Below, piece by piece: positions 40,240-55,200 of a stretch of 64,000 nt of DNA (its first letter is position 1; each line of letters opens with the position of its first letter). The stretch covers positions 5,436,589 through 5,500,588 of the forward strand of contig WMCF01000032.1 of NCBI GenBank assembly GCA_009792885.1, written 5' to 3'. Origin of the DNA: Eremophila alpestris peregrina. Lineage: Eukaryota; Chordata; Aves; Passeriformes; Alaudidae. Both the position numbers and the translations under genes were made by a program. The notes under the pieces were generated by a model. That model made no database searches and was not told the DNA's origin. It saw only the letters and a program-made list of their open reading frames with translations.

Positions 40240-40369
40240 GTCCCTGTTGGATGGGGTTTGCAGCAACCTGGTCTGGTGGGAGGTGTCCCTGCCCTTTTGG
40301 TTTGGAATTGGATGAGATTTAAGGTCCTTTTCAACCCAAACCATTCTGTGATCTCATTATTCCATGAAT
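40240..40369 (+). mobile_element. CR1 LINE fragment, 3' end
   Basis: Sense CR1 tail: 'ttggatggggtttgcagcaacctggtctggtgggaggtgtccctgccc', then 'ttggaattggatgagatttaaggtccttttcaacccaaaccattctgtgat', ending in degenerate octamers 'ctcattattccatgaa'. It is opposite in orientation to the other three copies in this intron. Sequence 5' of about 40240 is not recognisable as CR1. Confidence 0.92.
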
Positions 40370-43300
40370 GCTAAAAAAAGAATAGTTTGACCTGAATCTC
40401 ATTTATGTGATATATTCCTGTTACCTGCTTTTAAGGGTTTGTCACATAAATACTCCTCACATTTTTCACAATCAGAGCTTTCACTGGTATGGTTTATGAA
40501 AATGCCTTTCACCAGCACGGATTTCAAAAGGCTTCTTTATGGAGAACCTCTGAAAAAGCCTCCTCCAGAACCCCTGGCTGCCTTAAGAGCAAACAGACTG
40601 AAATGTTGGTGCATTATTGCTGGCTCATTAAGAAGCAAATTAGTTGTTTTTGTCTTTGTTTAGCAGTACTCCACAGGTACTTATTTTGACACCGCTTTAA
40701 TGTGCAAACACATTAAATTAACGTGTTTCACAGTTACAGGAAACATTCATTGGACAAAGGCCAACCCCGCAGCCTCGCAGCACAAATTATTATTTCTATA
40801 TTAAAGAAGTTAAATTACACAAAACACTTCTCTATATATGCTTTTTGCCAACCCATTGCATTTGGCAGAGGCTAATGATTTTTATCTTTCTATTTAATAT
40901 TTACAATGTATCTCAAATACAATTTAGTACATAAATAAATAAAATTAATACAAATGGCACACATGGCTAAAAAACAATGGCCAGACGTGACCTTCTCCTC
41001 TGTGTATGCAACCAAATCATTGCAATTGTGTGTGCAAAGTTCAAGAACAACCCCTGCTATTTGTCTATACTACATAAAGAAAGCAAGTTCTATTAATAAA
41101 CAGTCAGCCTCAATTAGCATAAAGACAATATTTATTTAGTTTAGACTTTTGGCCTTTAGTTTATATCAGCTTAGAAGTAAACAGAAAAAGTATAATAATA
41201 GCAAATAAAACAATGAAGCAGTAAAAATAACATGATGATGGATTAAAATATATTGTTCTAGTTGGGAGTCAATAGGGCAAGTGCTTTATAAAAATTATGT
41301 TTTCCTTTGACAAAATCAGTACAATACTTGCTGGTACAAGCAATAAAAAAACCTCCCATAAAACACTTCCGACTTCGCTTTCCATTTTAATGGCTGCAGG
41401 CAAAATTCAGAATACATTTGTCAAGTTGATATTATCAACACAACAGGGGTATGCCTGACTTGTTCTACATTTGTTCTGAAAGTTCACTTTAGAGGCCATC
41501 AGCCAGGAAAGAAGAACACAGGAAACTGAAATCATTCCTACCAGGCAGACACAGAAATAGATCTTCAAATATTTAAGAGAAGTTTCAGTAAATATTATCA
41601 CACATTACTCTGCAAGGCATCAATCACATCCAGTTTAACATTAAAGACCAACCATTCTGAAAATTAAAGGTGATTCTCACTCTCTCTTTGCTCAGTTTAA
41701 TGAGACATCCGAGTCTGATCCGTGACAACCACTGCCAACATCTTTAACTTTTTTCCTGACATCTGAAATTGATTTCAAAGACAGATACTGAGAAGGCAAG
41801 AATACTACAGAAAAGGACATAGCAAAAGCATTGTAAAAGAGAAAATGAAATGTATAGCCTTAGCTTTTTTTTCCCCCCTTCGGTACTTGGAAATCATGTG
41901 CATCATTAAGCAACTGAATTTCCATTATAAGTTCCTAAATGTACCTGAACCTTATTCTTGTGCCTTTGAAATGAATACCAGCCTAGTATATTAAAAACAA
42001 TTCTTTGCTTTCATTCACTGTTCATTTCCTATTTTTGTTCACTTTGATAATACCTGAGCTAGGGTTTTTTCCCATGTAGTGAAAGCCTGTTCTTTCATGA
42101 AAATATATGTCATTATGCTTGTACTTTGTTCTGTTTTAATTTCTTGGGTTTCTTTTTTTTTTCCAGACTAAAATTTACAGCGAGGACAAATACATCATAG
42201 AGATCAAAAAAACAACTGCTGTGATTGTGTCATTCTGTGATTTGCCCACAGATGAATGAATGAATGGTCAGTTGAACTAACTGATAAAAGCAACATTTAT
42301 AAAATCATTCAAATGTCAAAACCAACTCATTATTAACCATAAACTGGCTGAAAATGCTCTGAACTTGGTGTATTGAGGCTCCCTGTGAAGAACCTCTAAC
42401 AAAGACTGATTGTAACGGGAATTGGTGTCTCATTCAATGGATTCCAAGGATAACAGAATGGGTTTGGGCTGCTGATTTTGGATGAGGGCAAGGAGCTTCC
42501 CTTTGGCACCGGCACCGTGACTGTAAGAGAGGGATCCCAGCAGCTGAACTGCCCCCACATGGTTGCTTTTACTTACAAAGCTCTGAACTGAAGAGAGATT
42601 AAATCTATGGATGGGGGACCTCCACCTTGCAAAATAGCCAAGATAAACAAGAAATTTATTATCATCCATCTTAAGCACACAGGATTTCTTAAATGGACAA
42701 GACACCCTGTTTTGTTTGATTTTAGCTGCATGTGGTTCCCACTGAGTGTCCTGGAATTCTCAGGGAGAAAAAAAAAAAAGAAATTCCAGCTTTCCTGTAT
42801 TCCCGTCAGAAGGTCCAGAAGTACAAGAATAAAAACCAAAACAGAAACACCAAACAAATACAAATTACACAGAGGAAAAGAATCTGAAGTCAGAGTTTAC
42901 CAGCACAAAAGCAGATTGCCACGCACTGCATGACTAATGGCACATGCCTGTGTTCCAAGGTAATTAATCCCATTTTTCAGTGCTAGCTGAAAGTCTTGAA
43001 AGAGTCATTCCTGGGGAAAACTGTGGTTTTCCTTAAAACAAGGCAAAAGAAGTGAAGGATTTGATTTCTGTGCTGACATAACCTCAGCAAGCAGCAATAA
43101 ACACTGTTCACTGAAAATGTATTTGTGTGGAGTTCACCAAACTGCAGCTCCTGTGTGGGTCTGACCTGAGGTTTCCCTTGAGAAGGCAGTTTCCAGACTG
43201 ACTTTTTAGAGATGTTGGTGAATTCCTTGGTTTACTGTAAGTGTTTACTGCAAATTGCTGCCTGACACAGCTGTTCACATGTCACAAGAGTATCCCCATC

Positions 43301-46300
43301 ACCAGCAGGTTTTATTTAGCCTTAAAATTGGATATCAATATATGGGATAAAGAAACTACAAAATCTATGGCAAGTATCACACAACTTCCAGCATTTTACT
43401 GCGCTTCTGGTGCACACTGAGGTTCTAAGGAAATATTAATTAATTCTATTCTGGCAGCTATGAACAGTTTGGAAGCCAAAATGGAAGGAATCTGCAAACT
43501 TCTGTGGTGAAAATTCATTTTAAATTGTGCAAGAGAATTTGAGAGCTCTAAATTCTCTCAGGAGATTCAAAAGTGAAACCGACCTTTTGATTTTATCCTT
43601 GCATTTATGATAGAAATACTGGTTTATGAAAGAGAAGTGGAATGATAAAACACTACTGAAGCACAAAACCCTAACATTCTAGAAGAAGTTGAGCTTTTTA
43701 TGTTGTTCCTCATTTTCTTAAAGTTAACAAATATAAAATGTACGCAGCAAGCAGAAGGGGAGAGAAGAGGGGAAGTTTTGAAATAAGATGTAGTTTTCAG
43801 TCTGAGAAGATCAATACATTGGCAGAAATGATCTTTGACCCTAAGACACGCTCAGTGGCAATTTCTTTTAATTTACAATTCGTTTCTCATGAGCAGATTC
43901 CAGATGAATTGTTTTCACAGCAGCCCTTGCAGGAGGCCACACTCTAACTCCTGCCTTCCTGAGAGCACCCAGTTTGTGGCTCCCGCCTATTGACAAATGA
44001 CTTTTGAAAACATGACAAGTCACGGTCTCGTCTCTGTGTGTATCCTGCAGGATAAACCCTCAGCGGATCCCATTTCTCCTCCAGCCCTCGGGGGATGCAG
44101 CTCATCCCACAACGCTCTAACTGTGAGTCTTGTCTCTGAGTTCCCGTCTGATGGCATTTGAAAACCTGAATGAAGAAACCACTCCCAGGTACATTTTCTC
44201 CTCGTTGTTCAGGGAAGAGCCCCGCATCAGCACTCGCATATTTCCCTCCTGATCTGTTCACCTCCAACACGCCTTTTGCAATGCCTCTGTGATAAATTCC
44301 TGCATGTGGCCAGGATGGAATAAGCCACCTGGAGACGTATCAAGTTTCTGAGGGTGCCTGCACCTCACAGAATGGCTTAAAAATAACAGCGAGACGGCTC
44401 TTTGGGTATGCTTTGTAAAACAAAAGGTTTAATAAAGTTATCAAATAATAAATGAACAAAATAGAAGCCGTGCACAGGTCCTTACACACATTGTACTCTG
44501 CTATCACAGCCCAAGAAGCCCAGAGAAGATTTGTTCTCTGCCTTAAATACAGGATGACTGAGGTGGGATTTTTGGCAACCTGCCCCATAGAGAACGGCCA
44601 CATTTCTGAGGGACAGGTAAAGAGACCGATCTGTGTTTCTGTCCTGGCCTTGAGCCAATGGCTGTGAGCAGAGCAAAGAATCTTCCCGGGCTTTCCCTTT
44701 TAAGCCTTATGGTAAAGCTGAAATCCTTTTTCCTCATGTGGAAAATGTCCTTATGTTTGGTTTAAAGATGCATTACTACAGCTCTGTGCCCTCAGACACC
44801 AACCAGCGCCACCAAACCCAGGGGAGGCATCAAACAACCACGGCTGCCTCCCCTCCTGAGCCTCGGCCACCTGGGATCAGGTGTCCACTTTGCATTTCAG
44901 TGACACCTCTGGAACAGAGCTCAGGGACACCAGGGGCCCAGGTATCTCCAGCCCTGAACAAAAATACCCACAGCAACCACGTAAATAAAAAGACTAACCT
45001 CCTCTTCTATTCTGAAGGTGTCTTCAGGGATAAGATTATCAAGTATTAATATCACAAGCTTATAATAAACAGAGTTGGGTCATTAATGGAAATAAGCTTC
45101 ATGAGTCCAAAATAAATCTTGGCACACACATCATTTTAAACTGTTGCATTTCATCTAAATCGATGCAGATTTTCATCTTTTTATGGCAATAGTGGTTCTG
45201 CCAAATATTTTTCTATGCTAAAAGACTTGAACTATGCTTTCTTGTTCAAGCCCTCAAAAAATTTACCCTCAAGCGTGGCTCAGCATAAAATACTCCAGCT
45301 CAAAATTCAAGCAATTAAGACAAAGTTTTCTGTGGCCAGATATGCCCCATAAAAAGTAAACATACACAGGCAAAATAAATTAGAGTGATACACAGCACAG
45401 TGATACAGGTTTATATACGAAGATACACATTTAATACTTTCATTCCTCTCAACACTTCCCTCTGTTCATCACCAAACACTGAATATAGCCCTTTATTCTC
45501 TCTTTTCTTTGGTGGGAGCCCTTGTTGGTGTAAACAAGCTATTTAGGGAAAAATGTAAGACTTTATCAGTCCATCCTTGTCTCTATTGATGCAATGATTA
45601 GAAGCTGTAAAATATCTATAATTATCTCAATGGGCATATTAAGAATCCATTTATCCATTAAGAAGCAAGGGTTGAAATTACAGATGAATCCATATGGAAA
45701 TAAATCAGCACAGATTCCTCAGGGTCCGTGGGATGTAGGACTGTCACTGCTTGGAAGAAAACTGCAGGAGAACTGAAGATGCCTGAAAGATTCCCATGCT
45801 TTGGAGAACATGTGGAAGCTGTAGGAAAACCAGCTCCATCAAGGGAAACTGCAAAGGAACAGAAACTCAGCAGGGACAATTGAACACAAAAAAGGCCTGG
45901 TAAGGGAGGCTGAGGAACAGCCTGGGTGAAATCAGGGTAGCTCAGGCTCTGTGGAGATGGAAAAAGAGAAGAACAATCTGAATCAGGCTGTCCCAGAGCC
46001 AGGCAGTTGTGTCTGACATAAGAAAAGATCAAAAATGCAGTTTGAATTCTTACAAGAACAGTGGCTCAAATACTGAAAATCTTCTGCAATAGTGAGGAGT
46101 GTTTTGGTGAAATTTCACAAGAATTTTGATTCTCTGTATTGAATTCTTCTAAAATACCCAGTATACAACACAATTTCTCTTTGCTTTAACTCGAGATCCA
46201 GAATTTTGCATGGAAATTCCAAAATCCAAATAGGGTTCTAGTAGTTCAACTACATTCTGTTCATGCTGTCTCTGGTATTAAAAAATCGGTGAAAACTAAT

Positions 46301-49248
46301 GTGTCTTTAAAATCAGGAGAAAATAAGCATCCATGAAATAGAAAATAGATGTTAATAAAACTAAATTATTTGTTATTTGCTACTTGTTTCTTCCAATTGC
46401 ACAGATTGGAATTGCCAGGTGATATACACAGACATCCAGTAACTACTTTAAATTGCAGCAACAACTAGAGGCAGACAAATGGGGGTTTTTAATTGGTTTC
46501 TTCCTCTTTTCTTAAATTTATTTCCCCTTTCCCCACGGCTTCCACAGTCCCTGGAAGCTCCTGTGACCATTTCTTTCTCCCAAGCACACACCTTCCAGTC
46601 CACCTGTGAAGGCAGAATTTCCCAAGGGACTGTAAATTGTTTCTAAATTGGAGCCACAAACTGCACTGATCTAAAATTCATTTCTTTAACCCTGCTTGAA
46701 AAGCAAACTTTCCTCCCCCTTATCTCCTCTTGCCACCCAAATAATAGATGACAGTCATCTGTTTTATGTTAGACTATCACTCCCAGATCTCTCATGCTGA
46801 TTCATTCTCAGCTTTCACAGCACAGGCACAAGTTGTCAGGAAGAGCTACGCTGGCTGCATTTCCCATATGGAATCCAACAGCTGGAGTTCATTCATTAGA
46901 GCAAGCAAAAAACCCTGAGAGGAATTCAGGGGAACAAAACAAGGCAGTGCCAAACACATCTTCCTTCACCTGGAGCAGGACTCTGAGAAGGGGTGGAAAG
47001 CAAGGACAGTGCTCTGATAATGAATTAACAGAGCCCAATTAGCCATGGACATGTTTGTGCCTATGAAAATCCCCAATTTTCAAATTTCCATCACCCCAAA
47101 GTCTTTCCCTTCATTCCTGACTCCCTCAGTATCATTCCCCAGCCCCACACATAAACCAGGTTCCCCTCACATCCCTACACCTTCACTCCCCACCAAATCT
47201 AAAGTTTGCTTCTGCCTTAGATAAATAATAATCAAATTATTTTCCTGTCTGTAGCTTATGCTTTAAAAAATCCAAATATTTAACCATTTTTAAGTGAACT
47301 GACAACTTTAACAGCTCTGCCAAAGTAGCTTCTATGAAGACTTTTATCCTTAAGATAATCAGCTTTCTGCTGAAACATTAAAGAAGTCTGTGATAGTCCA
47401 CAAGTGATATTGAGCTAATGAGCTGCTTCAAACTTTCCCTGTGGTATTTTAGACCAAATTTTTAAATTTATGTCAGTGAATTTCCTAAATTTTAATGGTT
47501 TAATATAGAAGCATGGGATTCTTTTCACAGTTTGGATTTTGTTGCTTCCCTAAAAAGACCTATTTTAAGCCAAGATTTCAGGGGTTTCAGTGTTATGATA
47601 ATAATGACAAAATCGAGTACAGTACTTTTTTTGTCTCAGAAGGGAAAAGTGCCTGGAGTAAGGAAGCGTATTAAAAGGGCCAGAAAGGTTAAACAGCAGG
47701 ATGGAGAAGGCTTGGAAGAAAAGGTCCTTCAAAACATCAAAGTTCAACTGATAGAGAGAAAAAAAAAAATAGCTCAAAGTCTTGTGTGGTAAAAGTGAAA
47801 AAATACAGTGGTTTTTTTAATATACATTCTCTCTTTGATTCCCCTCCTCAAATATTTTAAAAACAAAGAGAAAAACCCACCATCATCAAAACATAACTCA
47901 AAAAAAAACCACCAAAAAGTGCCTACACTTTTTTTTTATTATTAATTTGGAATTACAGATATTAAAGAATAGAACATTTAACCACCAGTTAAAGCTTCTC
48001 TTACAAGGGAAAAGGACATTAGCTTAAATAATTATCATGGCCACTGACTGGATGTTTGATGTTAAACAGCACATTCCAAGACTAATTAAATATTTTAAGA
48101 GAATTATTTAAATATAGATACTTGAAAATCAGTGAGCCACCTGCAGATTTAAATTCTTGAGTCTGTGAACACAGAAAATCATCCAAAGAACTCTTTGTAT
48201 TACTCAGGAATGGTTTCAGTGCTAAATGGTTAAAAGGACTAAAATTTGCAGACTGTCTGATCCCTGACTGAAGGCAGGGAGCAGATCCTGAGCACCACTT
48301 CAGAGTTTCACTCTGTCCTTCAACAGAAAAGACATGTCTGGGTTTTAGCATAAAGAAGTTCTACTGTAGTTCTATAATTACTATTATTTCTGTTGCAATA
48401 ATTAATATATCCATATTAAAAATTATAGTACTTCAAAGACAGTAGAGAAAACAAAGTTTGACATTATTCCTCAATTTTCAACATTTGTAACATTTGTAAA
48501 TTAAAATTTCAGTTTCCTCCTTTTCTTCTAGAAAAAGCCACCAGTATCTGATGTAATTTTTGCTATTCTTTTTCTGCCAAGAACAAGAATCTGGATATTA
48601 AAATGCAATGCACCTTTTTCTTGGGTGGAATAATTTTCCCTGGGAGCTGCTCCTGGGAAGGCAGCTCTTGGGTGAATCATCACTTGTGCTTTAACTGACC
48701 AAAACCCAGCACTGATGTGCTGCCAAAAAGAGTAAATATGCAAGATGGAAACCATGAAAAAAGTAACACATCAAAAGAAAAACAAACAGAACTATCCTTT
48801 AAATATGAAACAGAAGGAAGTGCACTGTGTTTCAGAGGGATATTGATCTTACAAAAACTGATGGCAAACTGTCCAAGCACCTTTATTTAAAGGAAAGCTT
48901 CAGTGAAATTCCTGGTCGATTTTAAAAAAAAAAAATCATATATAAAAAAAAAAAAGCTATAAGGCCATGCATGATAAATTGGGAAAACTTCTGATGGATG
49001 TAGCATACATTTGTGGATCAAAAGATTTAATGGAAGAACTGTAAAACAGCGTGTCAGATAAAAGTGAGGCTGGCAAAGCGCAGATACAGCAGCTCCGAAT
49101 TATTGCCAGCCCCCACACTTGTCATCCATCTCCTTTGTCAAGCTTTAGCAATGACTGGCATTGGAGGAGCCTTGGCCTTGGAGCTGTGTCAGGAATCAGA
49201 CGTGAGGCTGTGAGTGACAGCCAAAACTGACTGATTAGAAAGGAAACA

Positions 49249-49295
49249 CGGCACGGCCGAACCGAGCGGTTTTAGCACGTCGAGCAAGAGAGTCG
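49249..49295. other. Local CpG cluster
   Basis: Eight CpG dinucleotides in 47 bp, in surroundings where CpG is rare. Too short to be a CpG island; no promoter elements or exon recognised around it. Confidence 0.75.
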
Positions 49296-52200
49296 GAAAC
49301 AGTTTGCTGGAGGGGAAATCAAAAGAGCTGGCAAAGGAAGAGCATGGCAGGAGGAGGGTCTGGAGCTGTTCCTGTATTTTTTTAGTGCTTTCTGGTTCTT
49401 GCTGTGTGCACTCTGTGCCTTCAGAGCAAGGAGTAATTAACACTTTGTTTGGTGACGCTGGTTTTGGGTCATTTTCAGCGTGTGACTGATCCCAAGAAAG
49501 GAACAGCTGGGGATGCTCAGCTGGGCATGGGGTAATAAAATAGCTGGGAAAAAAACATGCAAAGCATCATGTCTAGGAAAAGGGGACAAAGTTTTCAGCT
49601 GGAAGTGGGAGGAGTGAAATGAAGAACCACTCAAGGTGTGCACTGAGGGGAATATGAAAATTTAAGGAAGTTTCACCCATCACCAGGACACACCTAATGA
49701 GGGAAGACACAGAACTGACACTCTCCCTGCAATACAGTCAGAGAACCTTCTGATATTGAATTACCTTATGCAAATACTAGATTTAAAGCCCATCTTCCCT
49801 GCCAAACTACCAAGGGGGATAAGAAATACTTAAAAGGGCCTTGAGGCTTCCTAGGCCCTTTAATTCATTTTGTAGCACAACTTTTTCAGGAAGGATATGC
49901 TGCCATTACAATTAAGCAATTACTTTTCCTAGTTTATTATTTATGATTTTAATATAAGACTTAGAGTTGCACTATATAATTGCAATCCATATCCTTGTAT
50001 CATCCTGTCCCATAAAGCACAACTGTTGAAGTGTTTAGCAATTTACCACTTTGAATTATATTACAAATTTGCCTGGAAGTTGGTTCTTATGCTTCAATCT
50101 CAAACTATTACCCAAGTCTTGTACAATGTAATTAAATAAATTAAACCAGCCCTTGGGGACCTTTTGCTCTAAAATGAAATTTCAGATCCAAGAGTGCCTG
50201 TAACCTTTACTGTAACCATGTCTAAAATGTTACTTGTAATTTCACAACTAATCAGATCTTGACAGAAAGGCAGACACTTGTTGATGGAACCCCTCCTTCC
50301 TGCTATCCCCAAGGATAAATTTACTGCATCATGATTGAAACAAATCCTCTTCCAGCAGAGCCCATATTTTAGACAGGGTATTCTGGGCTCTGAAGAAAGG
50401 CTGCTGGAATATTGCTGCTCACTTGTAATGTGTGGATATCACTCAGCCTCTCCTCCCACCCCCACACTGGTCATCTCATTGAAAAAATTCACATATTTTG
50501 TGACATGCAACATTTTTCTTTCAGCTCAGATGTAAATCCCAGGCTGACTGCAATACCCATGGCTAGCAGTGACCAGCTGTATTACACTGGTACCAGGAAA
50601 GGTACAGCTGAAGCTGTAGTGTCAAAGGTCACATTTAAAATGAATCACTGACACTGTGAATGAAGGCAAATATTTTAAATCCTATCTCTCAAAAAAAAGA
50701 AAAGCAATAATCACCAACTGAAAAGTCATCATTAACTGGACAGACAGCAGCTCCTGTGTCATCATGAAAACATGGAATCAAAATCTGTGCAAAAAGCTGT
50801 ACTCATGAAGAATGTAAGCACAAGAACCAGTCACAAAGAACTTTGATGTGACCTGGTCCTTGGCTCATGGCCCAGGGTGCTCCCCACAGCTCCTACCACG
50901 GGCAGGGGATGTGATTTTATCAGCCTGCACACAGAAGTAGGAGGCACACAGTGACAGGATGGATGAATCCTGGTGCTTTGGTTCCTCCCTGCACAAGGAC
51001 TGGGGAGAGGCTGCAGCTGAGCTGGGACACAGCCCTGGAGCTGGGGTACAGCACATCTCATGGTCAGCAAGGCTGGGGACCATCCCCTGTTCGTGCTGTG
51101 GGTGCATCCTCTGATGTTTGTTACTGATTTGTTACTCCTGACACATCAGAGTTTAAAGCCTGTCAGGGGCCACTGATCAAATACAATGCTTTTTGTAAAC
51201 CTGGCTTTCACAGCCAAAAATGTGCCAGGCATTAACTGCTGCTCAAGACTTTGCACCCTTCACTTCACACGTTTTTCTTCTCATTAGAAGGTTTTTTTAT
51301 ATGAATGACATTGAGGAAGAGAATGTTCTGCCATCTGAAAAATGTGTAATTTTGTCCATGGCAACAGGGCCATCATCTCCCAAGGGTCACCCACCACCTC
51401 CCTGCCTCTGCCTGACATCAGCAGAACTTTCCTTCAACGTGCTCCTGCTCAAGGTGGCTCTGTAATTACAACAGCATCAGTTGAGCTCCTGGAAGCTCTG
51501 GAGGAGACACAGCTGATTCCTCACCCAATCTTACTTTCCTTTTTTGCAAAATAGGCAATAGTTTGAAAAGCACAACAGATAATTCTTTTGCAGTCAGCTG
51601 GACAGCTCACGGGTTTCATCTTCAGCAAGTACTGGGTGTTTACCAAACTGCATCTCCAGTGATCACTGCATTGTCACTAAAGACAGAATTAGCGGTAAAA
51701 AGGTATTATAAAGAAAGAATCCCTGTGGAGATTCAAGGACTGTTCTAATGCAGGTAGTTTTGTTCTTTCCAGCTACAAAAATAACAAACTATCCATCCTG
51801 AAACACAAAGGTAACCAAGAAAGCATTGTCATTTGCAGAAGTTTCTCTTCCCTAAAGTATTACAACTATTACTATTATTTAAATTCAGCTAATTCTGTAT
51901 ATTTAGAAACTTCGAAAGAAATACCACATAGCACCCAAACATTTCTGATTAATAACAGGCCTGTAACAAGAACTACAAATGAACAGATATTAAGAAAACA
52001 TTAATTTCTCCATGTGAGTACTTTCAAAGGTCATGTCTGCTTTATTCATTTCTCCAAGCATGATCCTGCCTGGTCCAAAATACCTCAAGCTTTTATCCCA
52101 CTTATTCAGTTTTGCTACAGCCCATGAAAAACTCCAGTGCTAATTTGATCTCCCTAGCAGATGAATCAATATGCCTGAAGAGCACCACTAATTATAATAG

Positions 52201-55200
52201 AAGAGTGTTCATTAATAATATTATGCATTTTCATGCATAACTAAATTTTAAGTTTTCAAAACACATACTCCAAAGAATACAGTTCCAGGGTTCCCCCACA
52301 TGGAAAGCCCAGAATGGTTATCAGTGCAGAATCTCAAGGTGGATTTGGGGAAGGAAAATACAAACACATGGATTTGTTGCATTACAGCCAATAAAATACA
52401 GGCAGCAAGCAGCCAACCAATATGTCCAGGAAACAGGCAATTTATGTCAATGTATATATATAAATATATGCATATTTAAACAACAACAGCCACTCCAAAC
52501 CCTGCTGCCAAACTCTGCAGTTTCCTTATGCCAGCCACTGCATTTAGCAGCCTGGGGTACAGGAATTTCCCTTATTTTCCTCCCACCAATAAAAACCAGA
52601 AATCACCCCAGTTTTTCTATTGTTTTATTCTCTTTGTCCCCACAGTGAACTAAAATTCTGAGCTATATCAAGGGTAACAGGAGGAGTTGGAAAGGCTTTT
52701 CCTTGTCTGAGCTCAGTGCACTTGCAGAGCAAAGCACCAGCAGCAATGACATTTCACCTCAGTGCCAATGAACCAGGATACCCCGGTATTTGCAGCCCTT
52801 CCTCTGTAGATGTGATTCAATATGACACAGCTCACTAGGATTGAAAGACCTGCAAGAAATAACTGCTGCTTCTTACTTCCAAATCCATTAAATGGGTTAA
52901 AAGTGACTTAAACTATTGAGTCTCAAAGGGGTTTTTTTGTATCTGCCAAGTGATCTTTTACTCACAGGGCAGCAGCAGCTAACAAGATGCAAAAATTCCT
53001 GTGTCTGTTCCCTCATTCTCCAGGGGTCTGGTGCCTCTGTGTGACTTTGTACAGGTTACAACCTCTCTGGATTTCATTTACCCATCTCTAAAATGTGAAT
53101 AATGCTTCCCTTCCTCCTGGGAATTGTGTGGAGCCTTTGAATATTAATCCTGGTAAAGTGCTTTGAAATCAGTGAATTGAAAACAGCACAAAGCACCAAG
53201 TTTTATCTGGTGCATCCATTCCTTATTGCCTTTACCTTGTCAAACTCACACGGAATTAACTGTGATCATTTAAATCAGTTGAGCTTTTGCAATAATAATC
53301 CTGCCTACTTCAATAATTAAAGGAAAAAGAAGATGATAAAGGTAAAATAACTTAAACTAACACTTCAGGTATTTCTGCTCACAGATGTAATACACACTGT
53401 GATATCACACCCAGTGCTGAGTTTCTGATTTCTTCTCCCTGCTTTTCTCTGTCTGGATGAGCAGTGTTTAAAGAGCCTTCTAAAAGCAACAATCTGTTTC
53501 ATTATGAAAATCTCCTTCCAAATAGTTCTGCAGTGGCCCTAGTGGATGATTTTCTGTGTTGATATCAGAAAGCTTTTCCTTATATCTTTGTATGCATAAA
53601 ATACATTAAGTAATTCAATTGTATGGAACATAAAATTTTGTTTAAAAGTTGTAAAAATCACTATAAAAAGTGAAGTATTTTTCTAGTTCCTATACAAATT
53701 AATGACCTCACGTTCAGAGCTAAAGGACAATAAAAACCAATGGTTTACTAAATCCCTGCTGATGTCCATTACACATAAATACAGTCAGGATTTGCTGGAT
53801 TTTTTTTTTGTTGTTGTTGTTAAGTAAAAAGCTTAGAATTCATAAGAAGTATTTATGTTCCAAAGCACATGCCAGAAAAATAGTTACTTTCATAAGAACT
53901 ACTCATATTATATTTGTTTCAAACCCAAGAGAATGTGAAATCCAATAAAACCCAATAAAATACAGGGGGGGGTGTCCACGATTAACCAAAATATTTGCAA
54001 TATAGACAGAACATTAGCTAGAAAGAGACTCCACAGGCTAAGTAGGCACCCAAATGAGCTGCTGACTTTTCCTAAGCTTATTTAAACATTTCAGTACTCC
54101 TGCCTATTTTGATATCACACCTGCTTTTGCCTGCACCTCTCCTGAAATTCCTGTGGTTTCTGCATGAGCAGCTCATGAGTAAATGATTTTTCCCTCACTC
54201 ACATCAGCCAGGCCTGGATCAACAGGATCTTGAAATGTGAAATTCTCATTCATGCTCTTGGAATGTTCAATTCTTTGCTGCATTCTGACTCCACCTTGAT
54301 CTCATGGAATTTCCATTCCTGTTGGGTTTTGATTTAGGTTTTTTTTGCTACAAGTTACTGTAGAGATGCCTCTCCACATGTTCCCCAGACTATAACCATA
54401 AGTAAGTAAGATTCAGTGCATTTTGTAGGATATCAGAGAAGGGGTTTATTGGCTCTGGCAATAGAACTTGGCTGAAAGGGATCCCCCAAATCCAGACCCA
54501 GGGCAGTGATGGATTTACTGCAGAGACTGGGGCAGGAACTCAGCTCAAGTAAGACACAAACCCCTGTGCAAACACAGATCAAAGGACTCTGAAACTGATC
54601 CCTCTCAAAAACACTGATTTTGGTCTAGCATTAAACAATCATTAAACTGTTTTTACCACTGGTGTAACTCATTGTGTTAAAAAAATTCCCTTAAAATTCA
54701 AAGCTGCCTTTTTAGGGAACATTAAGAAAGAAAAGTGGAGAAGTGTAGAAATACACTCATCAGAAACACAGATGAAATTTTGCTACAAATTCACATATTT
54801 AGGCATTAGATTTAATAAAAACAGTAATTTGTCAAACAGCTTCCTTCAACAATGAAATCAAACAATCTAAATATTCATTCTCTGTAAACTGCACTCATGG
54901 AAGTTTGCTGTAATACACTTTGGAGCAGGCTCAGCACGAGGGCAGTTAAATCCCTGCAAAGCTCCTGCAATTGTTCTATATTGTTTTAGGGAGCCCAGGG
55001 GAGCAGCTCTCCCTGTATGTTTTAGTGATGCACACAGCTCTGACGACACTTCAATTATCTCTGCCTGAAATTGAATCTGTTAAGAACACTGTAAACCGAA
55101 TAATCCAATTCCTCCTAATACACCAGCCCCAATCCCTAAGCCCTAATGAACATTTTTCCTGTTTCACTCCCTCTCCCCAGAGCCAGCTAAAGAGTTGAGT

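Noticed and set aside
42177..42269. Exon-like plus-strand stretch after a long pyrimidine tract and CAG, open for about 30 codons (TKIYSEDKYIIEIKK...)
   Set aside because: Thirty open codons are expected often by chance, no good donor follows, it ends in a stop, it lies opposite to the host gene, and I recognise no protein family.
43532..43558. Small hairpin agagaattt...aaattctct around gagagctct
   Set aside because: Only 9-bp arms; inverted repeats of this size are common by chance in AT-rich DNA.
47532..47792. Lys/Arg-rich 86-aa plus-strand open frame
   Set aside because: Basic composition follows from A/G-rich sequence; no known motif or exon signals, and the frame start is arbitrary.
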